NCBI GenBank assembly: GCA_025455635.1
Contig: JALOMF010000021.1
Coordinates: 1-20,875 of the forward strand
DNA: 20,875 bases
Source: Saprospiraceae bacterium
Lineage (GTDB): Bacteria; Bacteroidota; Bacteroidia; Chitinophagales; Saprospiraceae
Reading direction: 5' to 3'
A program made the translations under genes and the position numbers. Under the pieces are notes generated by a model. The model saw nothing but the letters and a program-made list of their open reading frames with translations, ran no database searches and was not told the DNA's origin. Below, in pieces: positions 1-5,687 of the stretch (position 1 is its first letter; every line of letters begins with the position of its first letter).

Positions 1-2
1 GT

Positions 3-449
3 ATTGATTTCAGCGCCCGCTGGCAGGTGGCCAAGTGGCTCTACGCCGACGTGGACCTGAACCTGACCAAGCCCCGTGCCAAGGGCGAACCCAGTGGCGC
101 CGACTTCATCCCCCTCGCCCCCACCAGCACCAGCATCGGCGGGCTGACGGCACAGGCCAAGAACGGCCTCTACGGCAGCCTCCGCTACCGCTACATCGGC
201 GACCGCCCCGCCAACGAGGACAACTCGACCGTGGCCACTGGCCAGTTCGTGGTGGATGCGCTCGTGGGCTTCAAAAAGCGCAACTACGAAATCACCCTCT
301 CCGTGCAGAACCTGCTCGACGAGGAGTACAACGATGCTCAATTCGACACGGAAAGCCGCCTGCAAGGTGAACTGGAACCGGTGACGGAACTGCATTTCAC
401 GCCGGGTGCGCCGTTCTTTTTGAAGGGGGGGGTGAGTTATTTTTTTTGA
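3..449 (+). CDS. TonB-dependent receptor, C-terminal end (partial)
   Basis: This is the last 148 residues of an outer-membrane TonB-dependent receptor; the reading frame is open to the left edge, so the true start lies outside the window (the in-frame GTG at 27 is not a real start). The segment shows alternating amphipathic beta-strands typical of the receptor barrel, including YGSLRYRYIGDRPANEDNS and a penultimate block VQNLLDEEYNDAQFDTESR, which is the usual 'NLfd..Y....' signature near the end of these barrels. It ends in GVSYFF, an aromatic C-terminus as expected for an outer-membrane beta-barrel recognised by the BAM machinery. Such receptors import siderophores, cobalamin, oligosaccharides or peptides using TonB; the substrate cannot be told from this piece. 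The family assignment is firm. Confidence 0.85.
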   Translation: MDFSARWQVAKWLYADVDLNLTKPRAKGEPSGADFIPLAPTSTSIGGLTAQAKNGLYGSLRYRYIGDRPANEDNSTVATGQFVVDALVGFKKRNYEITLSVQNLLDEEYNDAQFDTESRLQGELEPVTELHFTPGAPFFLKGGVSYFF

Positions 450-558
450 GAGGAGGGATTGGAAAGCCCGATAGGGATTTCTAAGCCTGAGCGGTGGGCA
501 CAATTGGGCGGCAAAAATGGGGTAAGTTTTCGAGAAAAACGAGGTTAAAATAGGCGGG

Positions 559-1212
559 TTAGTTCCGCTCCTCATCAATCTTCCTCAACTGCTCGACATC
601 CTCCAAGTCCTTCGGGCGGCCAGTGGCTGCTTTTTCCTTCAATAAATCGGCGAGGTGGATGAGCGGCACTTCGACGCCATCGAAGCTGATTTTTTTCGCT
701 TTCGCAAAACAGGCGGGGAAGTCCGCTTTTGTAAACGACTTCAAATGCCCCATGATTTCCACCTTGAAGCCGTTGGGCAGGTGGAAGCCCGTCCAGCCGG
801 GTGCCCACTGCATGTCAGCAAGGAGTTCACCTCCGGCAATGCCCGCTGCGGCGCAGGCTTTGCCGAGAGCTTGGCGGTTGTCGGGGGTGTCGTTTACCCA
901 AAGGTCGAGGTCGCCCGTGTTGCGGGCATGGCCGTAGGCATTGACGGCGAAGCCGCCGATGAGCAGGTACTGGACACCGTGCTCGTTGAGTTTTTGGAAA
1001 AAATCGTGGACAGCTTGGTACAAGTCGGTCATTGCTGTTGGCTGTTGGCTTTTAGCAGTTGGCAGTTGGTGGAGCGAAGCCGAAAGCTCAATCAAATCGG
1101 TCAAAAACCGAAGCTGCTGCGTGGGGGTGCGCTGCAAGGCTAGGCGGTTTTCCGCCCGCTCGATTTCGGCTTGTGAAAGGCCCTGGTAGTTGAAAATTGT
1201 GGCGACGGCCAT
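559..1212 (-). CDS. Nucleotidyltransferase-fold (MNT/DUF6036-like) protein, apparent two-ORF fusion
   Basis: The protein has 217 residues from the ATG at 1212. A longer reading from TTG at 1233 exists but is less likely. Residues 61-217 resemble minimal nucleotidyltransferase-fold proteins: GG at 86-87, then an Arg-x-Thr-Gly-Asp-Leu-Asp block (97-103) whose two aspartates are the usual metal ligands, and near the end a K...RPKDLEDVEQL block common in this group. Residues 1-45 (GLSQAEIERAENRL, QRTPTQQLRFL) resemble a short ORF that I recall as sitting separately upstream of such genes in other Bacteroidota. The two parts are joined by residues 46-60, which are encoded by a stuttering CCAACTGCCAACTG / GCCAACAGCCAACAGC repeat, and an ATG for the second part lies directly after it at 1032. 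Members of this fold can act in toxin-antitoxin or antibiotic-modifying systems, but no function is shown here. Family moderate to good; the fusion idea is inference. Confidence 0.7.
   Translation of the reverse strand: MAVATIFNYQGLSQAEIERAENRLALQRTPTQQLRFLTDLIELSASLHQLPTAKSQQPTAMTDLYQAVHDFFQKLNEHGVQYLLIGGFAVNAYGHARNTGDLDLWVNDTPDNRQALGKACAAAGIAGGELLADMQWAPGWTGFHLPNGFKVEIMGHLKSFTKADFPACFAKAKKISFDGVEVPLIHLADLLKEKAATGRPKDLEDVEQLRKIDEERN
1034..1070. repeat. Stuttering CCAACTG/GCCAACAG word repeat inside a CDS
   Basis: On the minus strand this tract reads as two copies of CCAACTG followed by a short spacer and two copies of GCCAACAG. The same word type (CCAACTGCCAACT) occurs between genes at 18877-18908. 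It ends two bases before an internal ATG (1030-1032), the same placement next to a start codon as other repeat arms in this window. Here it is translated in frame as a Gln/Pro/Thr/Ala-rich linker. Confidence 0.7.
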
Positions 1213-1245
1213 GCTTCGTTTTTTGCTTCGCAAATTAGGGAAAAC

Positions 1246-1764
1246 TCACTCCACCGACAAATCCAGCGTCCGTAGCCGCCACCGGGTCACTTCGCCCTCC
1301 TTGTCCCGGCGGATGCGGTAAGTACGGTGCTTGAAGATTTTTTTTATCAAGATGCCAGAGGCCACGCTGGTGGCGGGTATCACGTAGGCGGAGTTGGGGA
1401 TGTTCTGAAAAGGGTCGTCGCTGACGGCCTGGTCAATCACCGTGTAAAGTACCCAAGCAGCTGCGAAATTGAAGAGTTGGTTGCCGATGCTCTTCGACCA
1501 GCGCCCACTGCTGAAGCTTCGGAATGCCACGATGCTGTCCACGGCGACGTGGCCGTTTGCGAAGAGTACGAACTGTTTGTCATAATTGATATCCTCAATG
1601 ACACGGGTGTACCACTGGCCATTGTTGAGGCGGAAGGTGATTTCGTCGCCGAGTTGGTACTTGAAGGTCTTGGTGCTGTGCAGGCGTTCGAGCTGGAGGT
1701 ATTTTTGGCCGAAGGCCAATATCCCAAACACAAGCAACAGCAGCGAGCATAACGTTTTTTTCAT
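1246..1764 (-). CDS. Small exported protein of unknown function
   Basis: A 172-residue protein starting at the ATG at 1764 (an upstream in-frame extension to 1824 runs into rnpA and is unlikely). MKKTLCSLLLLVFGILAFG is a clear Sec signal peptide, ending AFGQ-K, typical of Bacteroidota. The mature part has a small beta-rich start (YQLGDEITFRLNNGQWYTR, VLFANGHVAVDSIVAFRSF), a central hydrophobic stretch (FNFAAAWVLYTVIDQAV, and VIPATSVASGILIKKIF) that could be a membrane helix pair, and a basic tail ending RLRTLDLSVE. I recognise the pattern as a conserved hypothetical of Saprospiraceae-type genomes but know no function. It begins 7 bases after the rnpA stop and is probably cotranscribed with it. 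It occupies the place where many bacteria carry yidD. Confidence 0.75.
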   Translation of the reverse strand: MKKTLCSLLLLVFGILAFGQKYLQLERLHSTKTFKYQLGDEITFRLNNGQWYTRVIEDINYDKQFVLFANGHVAVDSIVAFRSFSSGRWSKSIGNQLFNFAAAWVLYTVIDQAVSDDPFQNIPNSAYVIPATSVASGILIKKIFKHRTYRIRRDKEGEVTRWRLRTLDLSVE

Positions 1765-1771
1765 GTTGAAA

Positions 1772-2206
1772 TCAATTTCCAGAAGGTGCTGTTTCGTTCG
1801 GCTTCGGGTTGGCAGCCACAGCAATGTTCTTTTTGTAAAACAGGTGAATCATCGTCTGCATGGCCTTGTCAATCTGCGCCGTGGGCATGTCTTCCTTGGC
1901 CACGTAGAGCACCATGCAGGCGTACTGGTGCTCATTGCCCTCGATGCGGCGGTAGAGGCGGTGCTTGTTGAGCCGCCAAGCCTCCCGCACCTGCCGTTTG
2001 ATGCGGTTGCGGGCCACTGCCGACTTGAAGTTTTTCTTGGGCACGCTGACCGTGAACTGCACGGGTGCGCCGCCCTCCGGCATGGGTTGCGCCGACCAGA
2101 ACAGCCGCAATGGATAGACGCCAAACGACTGCCCATCCTTGAACAGGCCGCCGATGACTTTTAGGCTTTTGAGCCGCTCCGCTTTTTTGAAAGTAAATTC
2201 AGGCAT
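1772..2206 (-). CDS. rnpA: Ribonuclease P protein component
   Basis: RnpA is the protein cofactor of RNase P, which binds the M1-type RNA and helps cleave the 5' leader of pre-tRNA. The 144-residue length fits the Bacteroidota form. Visible signatures are the N-terminal FTFKKAERLKS and the basic RNR helix KSAVARNRIKRQVREAWR at about residues 61-78, with FTVSVPKKN just before it on the central beta-sheet. The start is the ATG at 2206, fixed by the conserved N-terminus. rpmH is not next to it, which is not unusual in this phylum. It is divergent from fur across a 232-bp region and is followed closely by a small exported protein. The poorly conserved tail (ANPKPNETAPSGN) is low complexity. Confidence 0.93.
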   Translation of the reverse strand: MPEFTFKKAERLKSLKVIGGLFKDGQSFGVYPLRLFWSAQPMPEGGAPVQFTVSVPKKNFKSAVARNRIKRQVREAWRLNKHRLYRRIEGNEHQYACMVLYVAKEDMPTAQIDKAMQTMIHLFYKKNIAVAANPKPNETAPSGN

Positions 2207-2209
2207 AAT

Positions 2210-2244
2210 TGGATTTACGATTTCGGATTTACGATTTACGAATG
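2210..2244. repeat. Stuttering GGATTTACGATTT word repeat upstream of rnpA
   Basis: The tract is built from GGATTTACGATT, CGGATTTACG and ATTTACGAATGGG units. It begins 4 bases upstream of the rnpA start codon. A much weaker partner of opposite orientation (AAATCCGCAA, 2427-2436) lies just before the fur start. The same word family brackets 17808-18092. The rest of the 2207-2438 gap holds two promoter candidates and no convincing gene. Confidence 0.6.
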
Positions 2245-2285
2245 GGCGTCTGCCCGATTGCCAACCCTGTGTCCAAAAACGCTAT

Positions 2286-2293
2286 CAAATTTA
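2286..2293 (-). promoter_or_regulatory. Candidate -7 box for rnpA
   Basis: On the minus strand this reads TAAATTTG, an exact match to the Bacteroidota TAnnTTTG -7 element, and would give a leader of roughly 70 nt before rnpA. The nearest upstream TTG is only 14 nt away, shorter than the usual 17-23, so support is partial. Confidence 0.35.
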
Positions 2294-2405
2294 ACGTAGG
2301 GTTCTTTCAACAGCTGCGAAGTTGGGCATTTTTCACCAATAAAAAAGCCGATGCCCATCCCGAAGAATCGGGACAAGATATGCCAACGGCCAATAGCATT
2401 TTACC

Positions 2406-2413
2406 TACCTTTG
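2406..2413 (+). promoter_or_regulatory. Candidate -7 box for fur
   Basis: TACCTTTG matches the Bacteroidota -7 consensus TAnnTTTG exactly and lies 25 bp before the fur ATG, giving a short leader. No clear TTG at the -33 position was seen. Its orientation and place in the divergent rnpA/fur region fit. Confidence 0.45.
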
Positions 2414-2438
2414 CTCTTTAATTTCATAAATCCGCAAC

Positions 2439-2921
2439 ATGGGTGCGAGAAATGAAGATGCCATCATCGAGGAAGTGAAGCGATTGTTCGCTGGCCACCT
2501 CGAACAACATGCCTTTCGCAAAACGCCGGAGCGCTTTGCGATTTTGGAGGAAATTTACCGCCGCAGCGACCACTTCGACGCTGAGGCGCTCTATATCCAC
2601 ATGAAAAACCAAAGCTACCGGGTGAGCCGGGCCACGGTTTACAACACCCTCGACCTGCTCGTGACCTGCGACCTCGTGAAGCGCCACCAGTTTGGCAAGA
2701 ACCTCGCACTTTACGAGAAATCCTACGGCTACAAACAGCACGACCACCTCATCTGCGAAAACTGCGGCAGGGTGTTCGAGTTCTGCGACCCCCGCATCCA
2801 GCAAATCAAGGACATGATGGGCGAACTGCTCAAATTCAAGGTCAACTACCACTCGCTGAACCTGTACGGGGAGTGCAATGGGGCCTGTGAGCGAACTGCA
2901 AAAAAAACAAGCGAATCATGA
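2439..2921 (+). CDS. fur: Fur-family metal-responsive transcriptional repressor
   Basis: A 160-residue Fur-family regulator. Order of parts: RKTPERFAILEEIYRR (27-42), the winged-helix recognition segment SRATVYNTLDLL (63-74), the hinge, then the metal-binding dimer domain with HDHLICENCGRVFEF (101-115). Cysteines 106 and 109 (CxxC) and 146 and 150 form the expected structural zinc pairs. The C-terminal pair is spaced C-x3-C (CNGAC) rather than the commoner CxxC. Proteins of this type repress iron-uptake or, in the PerR/Zur branches, peroxide or zinc genes; the branch is not decided here. The TGA stop overlaps the ATG of the next ORF (ATGA), and purA follows. Fur next to purA is, to my knowledge, a recurrent arrangement in Bacteroidota. 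Confidence 0.93.
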   Translation: MGARNEDAIIEEVKRLFAGHLEQHAFRKTPERFAILEEIYRRSDHFDAEALYIHMKNQSYRVSRATVYNTLDLLVTCDLVKRHQFGKNLALYEKSYGYKQHDHLICENCGRVFEFCDPRIQQIKDMMGELLKFKVNYHSLNLYGECNGACERTAKKTSES

Positions 2922-3163
2922 GATTGAGCGTGGACCTAAAATTTGAGCAGCTGCTTGCCTTTGTAAGCCAGTTGCCCCTTCGGGAAAAAAAACGCCTTGT
3001 GAAAGCGGTCATGCAGGATATTGACCAACAGGAAAAGGAGCCTACCAACCTTCAAAAACTGCTGCTTTCTGGACCTACATGGACCGACGAGGAATACAAG
3101 GCTTTTCTCGAAGCACAAGCTGAAATAAATCAAATAGCTAACCTTAATCTGGTTACTCGTTAA
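2918..3163 (+). CDS. Small antitoxin-like protein overlapping fur
   Basis: An 81-residue protein whose ATG overlaps the fur stop by 4 bases (ATGA), indicating translational coupling. The pattern is an N-terminal strand and helix (LKFEQLLAFVSQLPLREKKR), then LVKAVMQDIDQQ, and a C-terminal block LLLSGPTWTDEEYKAFLEAQ. This 'QLP..EK..L ... LL.GPT.(T/S)DEEY..(F/Y)LE' layout is widespread in small Bacteroidota and cyanobacterial proteins that often precede a PIN-domain toxin, and so is commonly thought to be an antitoxin. No toxin follows: purA begins 9 bases downstream. It may therefore be an orphan antitoxin, or a small partner of Fur. Coding status is well supported by the overlap; function is inference. 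Confidence 0.7.
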   Translation: MRLSVDLKFEQLLAFVSQLPLREKKRLVKAVMQDIDQQEKEPTNLQKLLLSGPTWTDEEYKAFLEAQAEINQIANLNLVTR

Positions 3164-3172
3164 AACGGAAAC

Positions 3173-4465
3173 ATGACAATAGACGTAATCCTCGGCCTGC
3201 AATGGGGCGACGAGGGCAAAGGAAAAATCGTTGATTTTCTGGCTACGCAATACGACGTAGTGGCCCGCTTTCAAGGCGGCCCCAATGCTGGGCACACGCT
3301 CAAGTTTGACGGCAAAAAATACGTGCTGCACACCGTGCCGAGCGGCATTTTCCGGCAGAACCTGCTCAACCTCATCGGCAATGGCGTGGTCATTGACCCC
3401 ATCACCCTGGTCAAAGAACTCGAAAACCTCGACAGCGCCGGGGTGGAGTACCGCAGCCGGCTGCTGATAGCCAAAAAGGCGCACCTCATCCTGCCCAGCC
3501 ACCGCCTGCTCGACGCAGCCAACGAGGCCGCCAAGGGCAAGGAAAAAATCGGCTCCACGCTCAAGGGCATCGGCCCGACTTACATGGACAAAACGGGGCG
3601 CAACGGCCTACGGGTCGGCGACTCGCTGCTGCCCGATTTCATGGAGCGCTACAACTCGCTGAAAAACAAGCATTTGGGCTTGCTCCAGGCGCTGCCCAAT
3701 ATTGAATTCGACCTCGAGGCGGAGGAGCAGCGCTGGTTTGCAGCACTGGGCGTGCTGCGCTCGCTCAAGCTGGTGGACGGCGAGTATTTCATCAACCAAC
3801 AGCTGAAGGAAGGCAAACGCATTCTTGCCGAGGGCGCACAAGGCTCCATGCTGGACATTGACTTCGGCACCTATCCTTATGTGACTTCGTCAAACACCAT
3901 TACCTCCGGCGTTTGCAGCGGCCTTGGCGTCGCTCCGCAAACCATCGGGCAGGTCATCGGCATCACGAAGGCATACTGCACGAGGGTCGGTGGCGGGCCG
4001 TTCCCCACCGAGCTGCTGGACGAGACGGGCGATTTTTTGCGAAGCGAAGGCGCTGAGTTCGGCAGCACGACCGGGCGGCCACGGCGTTGCGGTTGGATTG
4101 ACTTGCCCCAGCTCAAGTACACCATCATGCTCAACGGCGTTACGCAGTTGGCCATCACGAAGATTGACGTGCTGAACAAGTTCGAGCAGATTAAAGGCGC
4201 CACGCACTACCACTACGATGGCCAAACCACCGACCAACTGCCGTTCGACCTCTGTGGCTTGGCACTGGAGCCGGTTTACAAGGACTTCGAGGGCTGGCAG
4301 CAGCAGTTGGACGCCGCCAAGGAGTTCGACGATTTGCCGAAGGCGGCACAAGCTTACCTCGAAGCGCTGGAAACCTACTTGGACGTGCCCATCACGATGG
4401 TGTCCACGGGGCCAGAGCGGGAGAGCTTGATTTTGAAGGAGATGCTGATGGAGCTGCCGTGGTGA
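3173..4465 (+). CDS. purA: Adenylosuccinate synthetase
   Basis: PurA joins IMP and aspartate with GTP to give adenylosuccinate, the first committed step from IMP to AMP, in the cytoplasm. The length of 430 residues is standard. The N-terminus LGLQWGDEGKGKIVDF carries the GTP-binding glycine loop with catalytic Asp13, and NAGHTL carries catalytic His41. Other conserved blocks are IGSTLKGIGPTYMDK (IMP site), EGAQGSMLDIDFGTYPYVTSSNT, TRVGGGPFPTE, GRPRRCGW and the C-terminal STGPERESLI. The start at 3173 is fixed by the conserved N-terminus. It follows the antitoxin-like ORF by 9 bases and so is likely in the same transcript as fur. Nothing unusual in the protein itself. Confidence 0.97.
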   Translation: MTIDVILGLQWGDEGKGKIVDFLATQYDVVARFQGGPNAGHTLKFDGKKYVLHTVPSGIFRQNLLNLIGNGVVIDPITLVKELENLDSAGVEYRSRLLIAKKAHLILPSHRLLDAANEAAKGKEKIGSTLKGIGPTYMDKTGRNGLRVGDSLLPDFMERYNSLKNKHLGLLQALPNIEFDLEAEEQRWFAALGVLRSLKLVDGEYFINQQLKEGKRILAEGAQGSMLDIDFGTYPYVTSSNTITSGVCSGLGVAPQTIGQVIGITKAYCTRVGGGPFPTELLDETGDFLRSEGAEFGSTTGRPRRCGWIDLPQLKYTIMLNGVTQLAITKIDVLNKFEQIKGATHYHYDGQTTDQLPFDLCGLALEPVYKDFEGWQQQLDAAKEFDDLPKAAQAYLEALETYLDVPITMVSTGPERESLILKEMLMELPW

Positions 4466-4504
4466 GCTGACGGATGGCTTTTTATCAACAAAAAACGAAA
4501 CGAC

Positions 4505-5542
4505 ATGCGCTTTTTTTTCTGCTTCTCAATGGCCTTGCTACTCGGATGCTCTACTGGCGGCACCGTGGAGGTAGCGGGCGTGAAGGTCGGGGCCAGCCTT
4601 AGGGCCTTCGCCGATGGCCAAGGCTTTGACTACACGGGCCACCTCGACAAGGCCATCAAGGGCGATGAAGCCGCTTTGCAGGAACTGCTGAAGTTCAACC
4701 CCAGCCAAGACAGCGCCGCCGCCGTCGGGCACGGCCAGGTGATGAAGGCCCTGCTGGGCAAATTGGGCGACGAGCTTTTTTCACAAAAAATAAATCCACT
4801 GACCGAAAGCCAAAAGCGCCAACTGTGGGCAGGCTTGGAACTGGCCGGCGCCACTTCCCTGAAGAACGAATCGCCCACGACAATGAAGGCGCTCCTGCCC
4901 AATGACACACCGACAGCGCACCGTGGGCTTTATGTTTTCAATGACGACCAAAGCAGCTTCCGGGACTGCGCACAGCCCGACGCCCGCTACCTCGTGGTGG
5001 ACGAGACGGGCGGCAACTTGGAAATCAACTACCGGAAACTGGTCAAGTTCCCATACCCCAATCAGCCCGTTTACTTAGCAGTAAAAGGGTTTAAGGCTCC
5101 TTATTTTGGCAGCAAAAGCCTTTCCGACGGCTTTGATGCTTTCTTCATCGTTACGGAAGTCGAAAAAATGGAAGCGAAGAACTTCCGCAACACCTGCATC
5201 ACCTACGATTTTTGGGCATTGGGCACCGAGCCGTTCTGGCAGGCGCAGGTCTCGGCTGCCGAGGGCATTATCGAGTACCGTGGCATGGACGACGACCGTA
5301 CGAAGGTATTCGCCTACCAGCCCCCGGTGGAGGAAAAGGGCGTGAAAATCTACGCAGGCGTAAACCAAGAGAGTGGCGACAATATCAGAATCGAGGTTGA
5401 AGATAGGCCCTGCGGCGATGGCATGTCGGACCGTGCCTACCAGCTTTCCCTGAAGCTCACCATTAACGGGAAAGACCTGAGCGGCTGCGGCATCCCATTC
5501 GAGGAGGTGGCGCAAGACTCAAGCGAAATGGAGGGCAACTGA
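4505..5542 (+). CDS. Lipoprotein with NlpE-like and COG3650-like parts
   Basis: A 345-residue predicted lipoprotein: the signal MRFFFCFSMALLLGC ends in a lipobox (LLGC, Cys15). Residues 20-150 are helical and not recognised. About 150-240 has the layout of the NlpE C-terminal OB-type domain (FRDCAQPDARYLVVDETGG, LEINYRK, PVYLAVKG). The last 110 residues begin with FWALGTEPFWQAQVS and end with CGDGMSDRAYQL and LSGCGIPF; this EPFW ... C.DGMSD ... GC pattern is that of the COG3650 uncharacterised family, with two cysteines that probably pair. In enterobacteria NlpE signals envelope stress and copper; whether that holds here is unknown. It lies 39 bases after purA and could share its transcript. 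Confidence 0.75.
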   Translation: MRFFFCFSMALLLGCSTGGTVEVAGVKVGASLRAFADGQGFDYTGHLDKAIKGDEAALQELLKFNPSQDSAAAVGHGQVMKALLGKLGDELFSQKINPLTESQKRQLWAGLELAGATSLKNESPTTMKALLPNDTPTAHRGLYVFNDDQSSFRDCAQPDARYLVVDETGGNLEINYRKLVKFPYPNQPVYLAVKGFKAPYFGSKSLSDGFDAFFIVTEVEKMEAKNFRNTCITYDFWALGTEPFWQAQVSAAEGIIEYRGMDDDRTKVFAYQPPVEEKGVKIYAGVNQESGDNIRIEVEDRPCGDGMSDRAYQLSLKLTINGKDLSGCGIPFEEVAQDSSEMEGN

Positions 5543-5558
5543 AACTAAAACACGGTTT

Positions 5559-5591
5559 TTGGGTAAAACATCAAGTTCGATTTTACATTTG
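5559..5591 (+). promoter_or_regulatory. Promoter candidate for ktrB-ktrA
   Basis: TTG at 5559-5561 and TACATTTG at 5584-5591 are separated by 22 nt, a full match to the Bacteroidota promoter TTG-N17-23-TAnnTTTG. It lies in the 145-bp gap after the lipoprotein and points to the potassium-transport genes, giving a leader of about 90 nt. Confidence 0.6.
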
Positions 5592-5630
5592 TCCTGTTTT
5601 TAGATTGGCCCGATAACAAGCGACTCACCC

Positions 5631-5684
5631 ATGCCTCCGGCAAGCTCCTCAGACATGAATGAGTTTTTAACCTTTCACCGATAA
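5631..5684 (+). other. Possible 17-codon leader ORF before ktrB
   Basis: An ATG at 5631 opens a 17-codon frame (MPPASSSDMNEFLTFHR) that ends in TAA at 5682-5684, three bases before the GTG start of ktrB and in the same frame (stop, AAA, GTG). A second ATG at 5655 is in frame too. It could be a leader coupling translation into ktrB, or the remains of a longer ktrB N-terminus cut by a nonsense codon. No ribosome-binding site is obvious for either start, so this may also be chance. Confidence 0.3.
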
Positions 5685-5687
5685 AAA

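Noticed and set aside
450..558. Possible terminator or small gene after the first TonB receptor
   Set aside because: No stem of more than a few bases, no T-run and no ORF was found in this convergent gap.
2209..2421. 70-codon plus-strand ORF between rnpA and fur
   Set aside because: Its start is encoded by the GGATTTACGATTT repeat and the rest shows no family or ribosome-binding site. It overlaps the fur promoter candidate.
559..3163. Complete toxin-antitoxin or defence island
   Set aside because: The nucleotidyltransferase and the antitoxin-like ORF are on opposite strands, separated by rnpA and fur, and neither has a visible partner.
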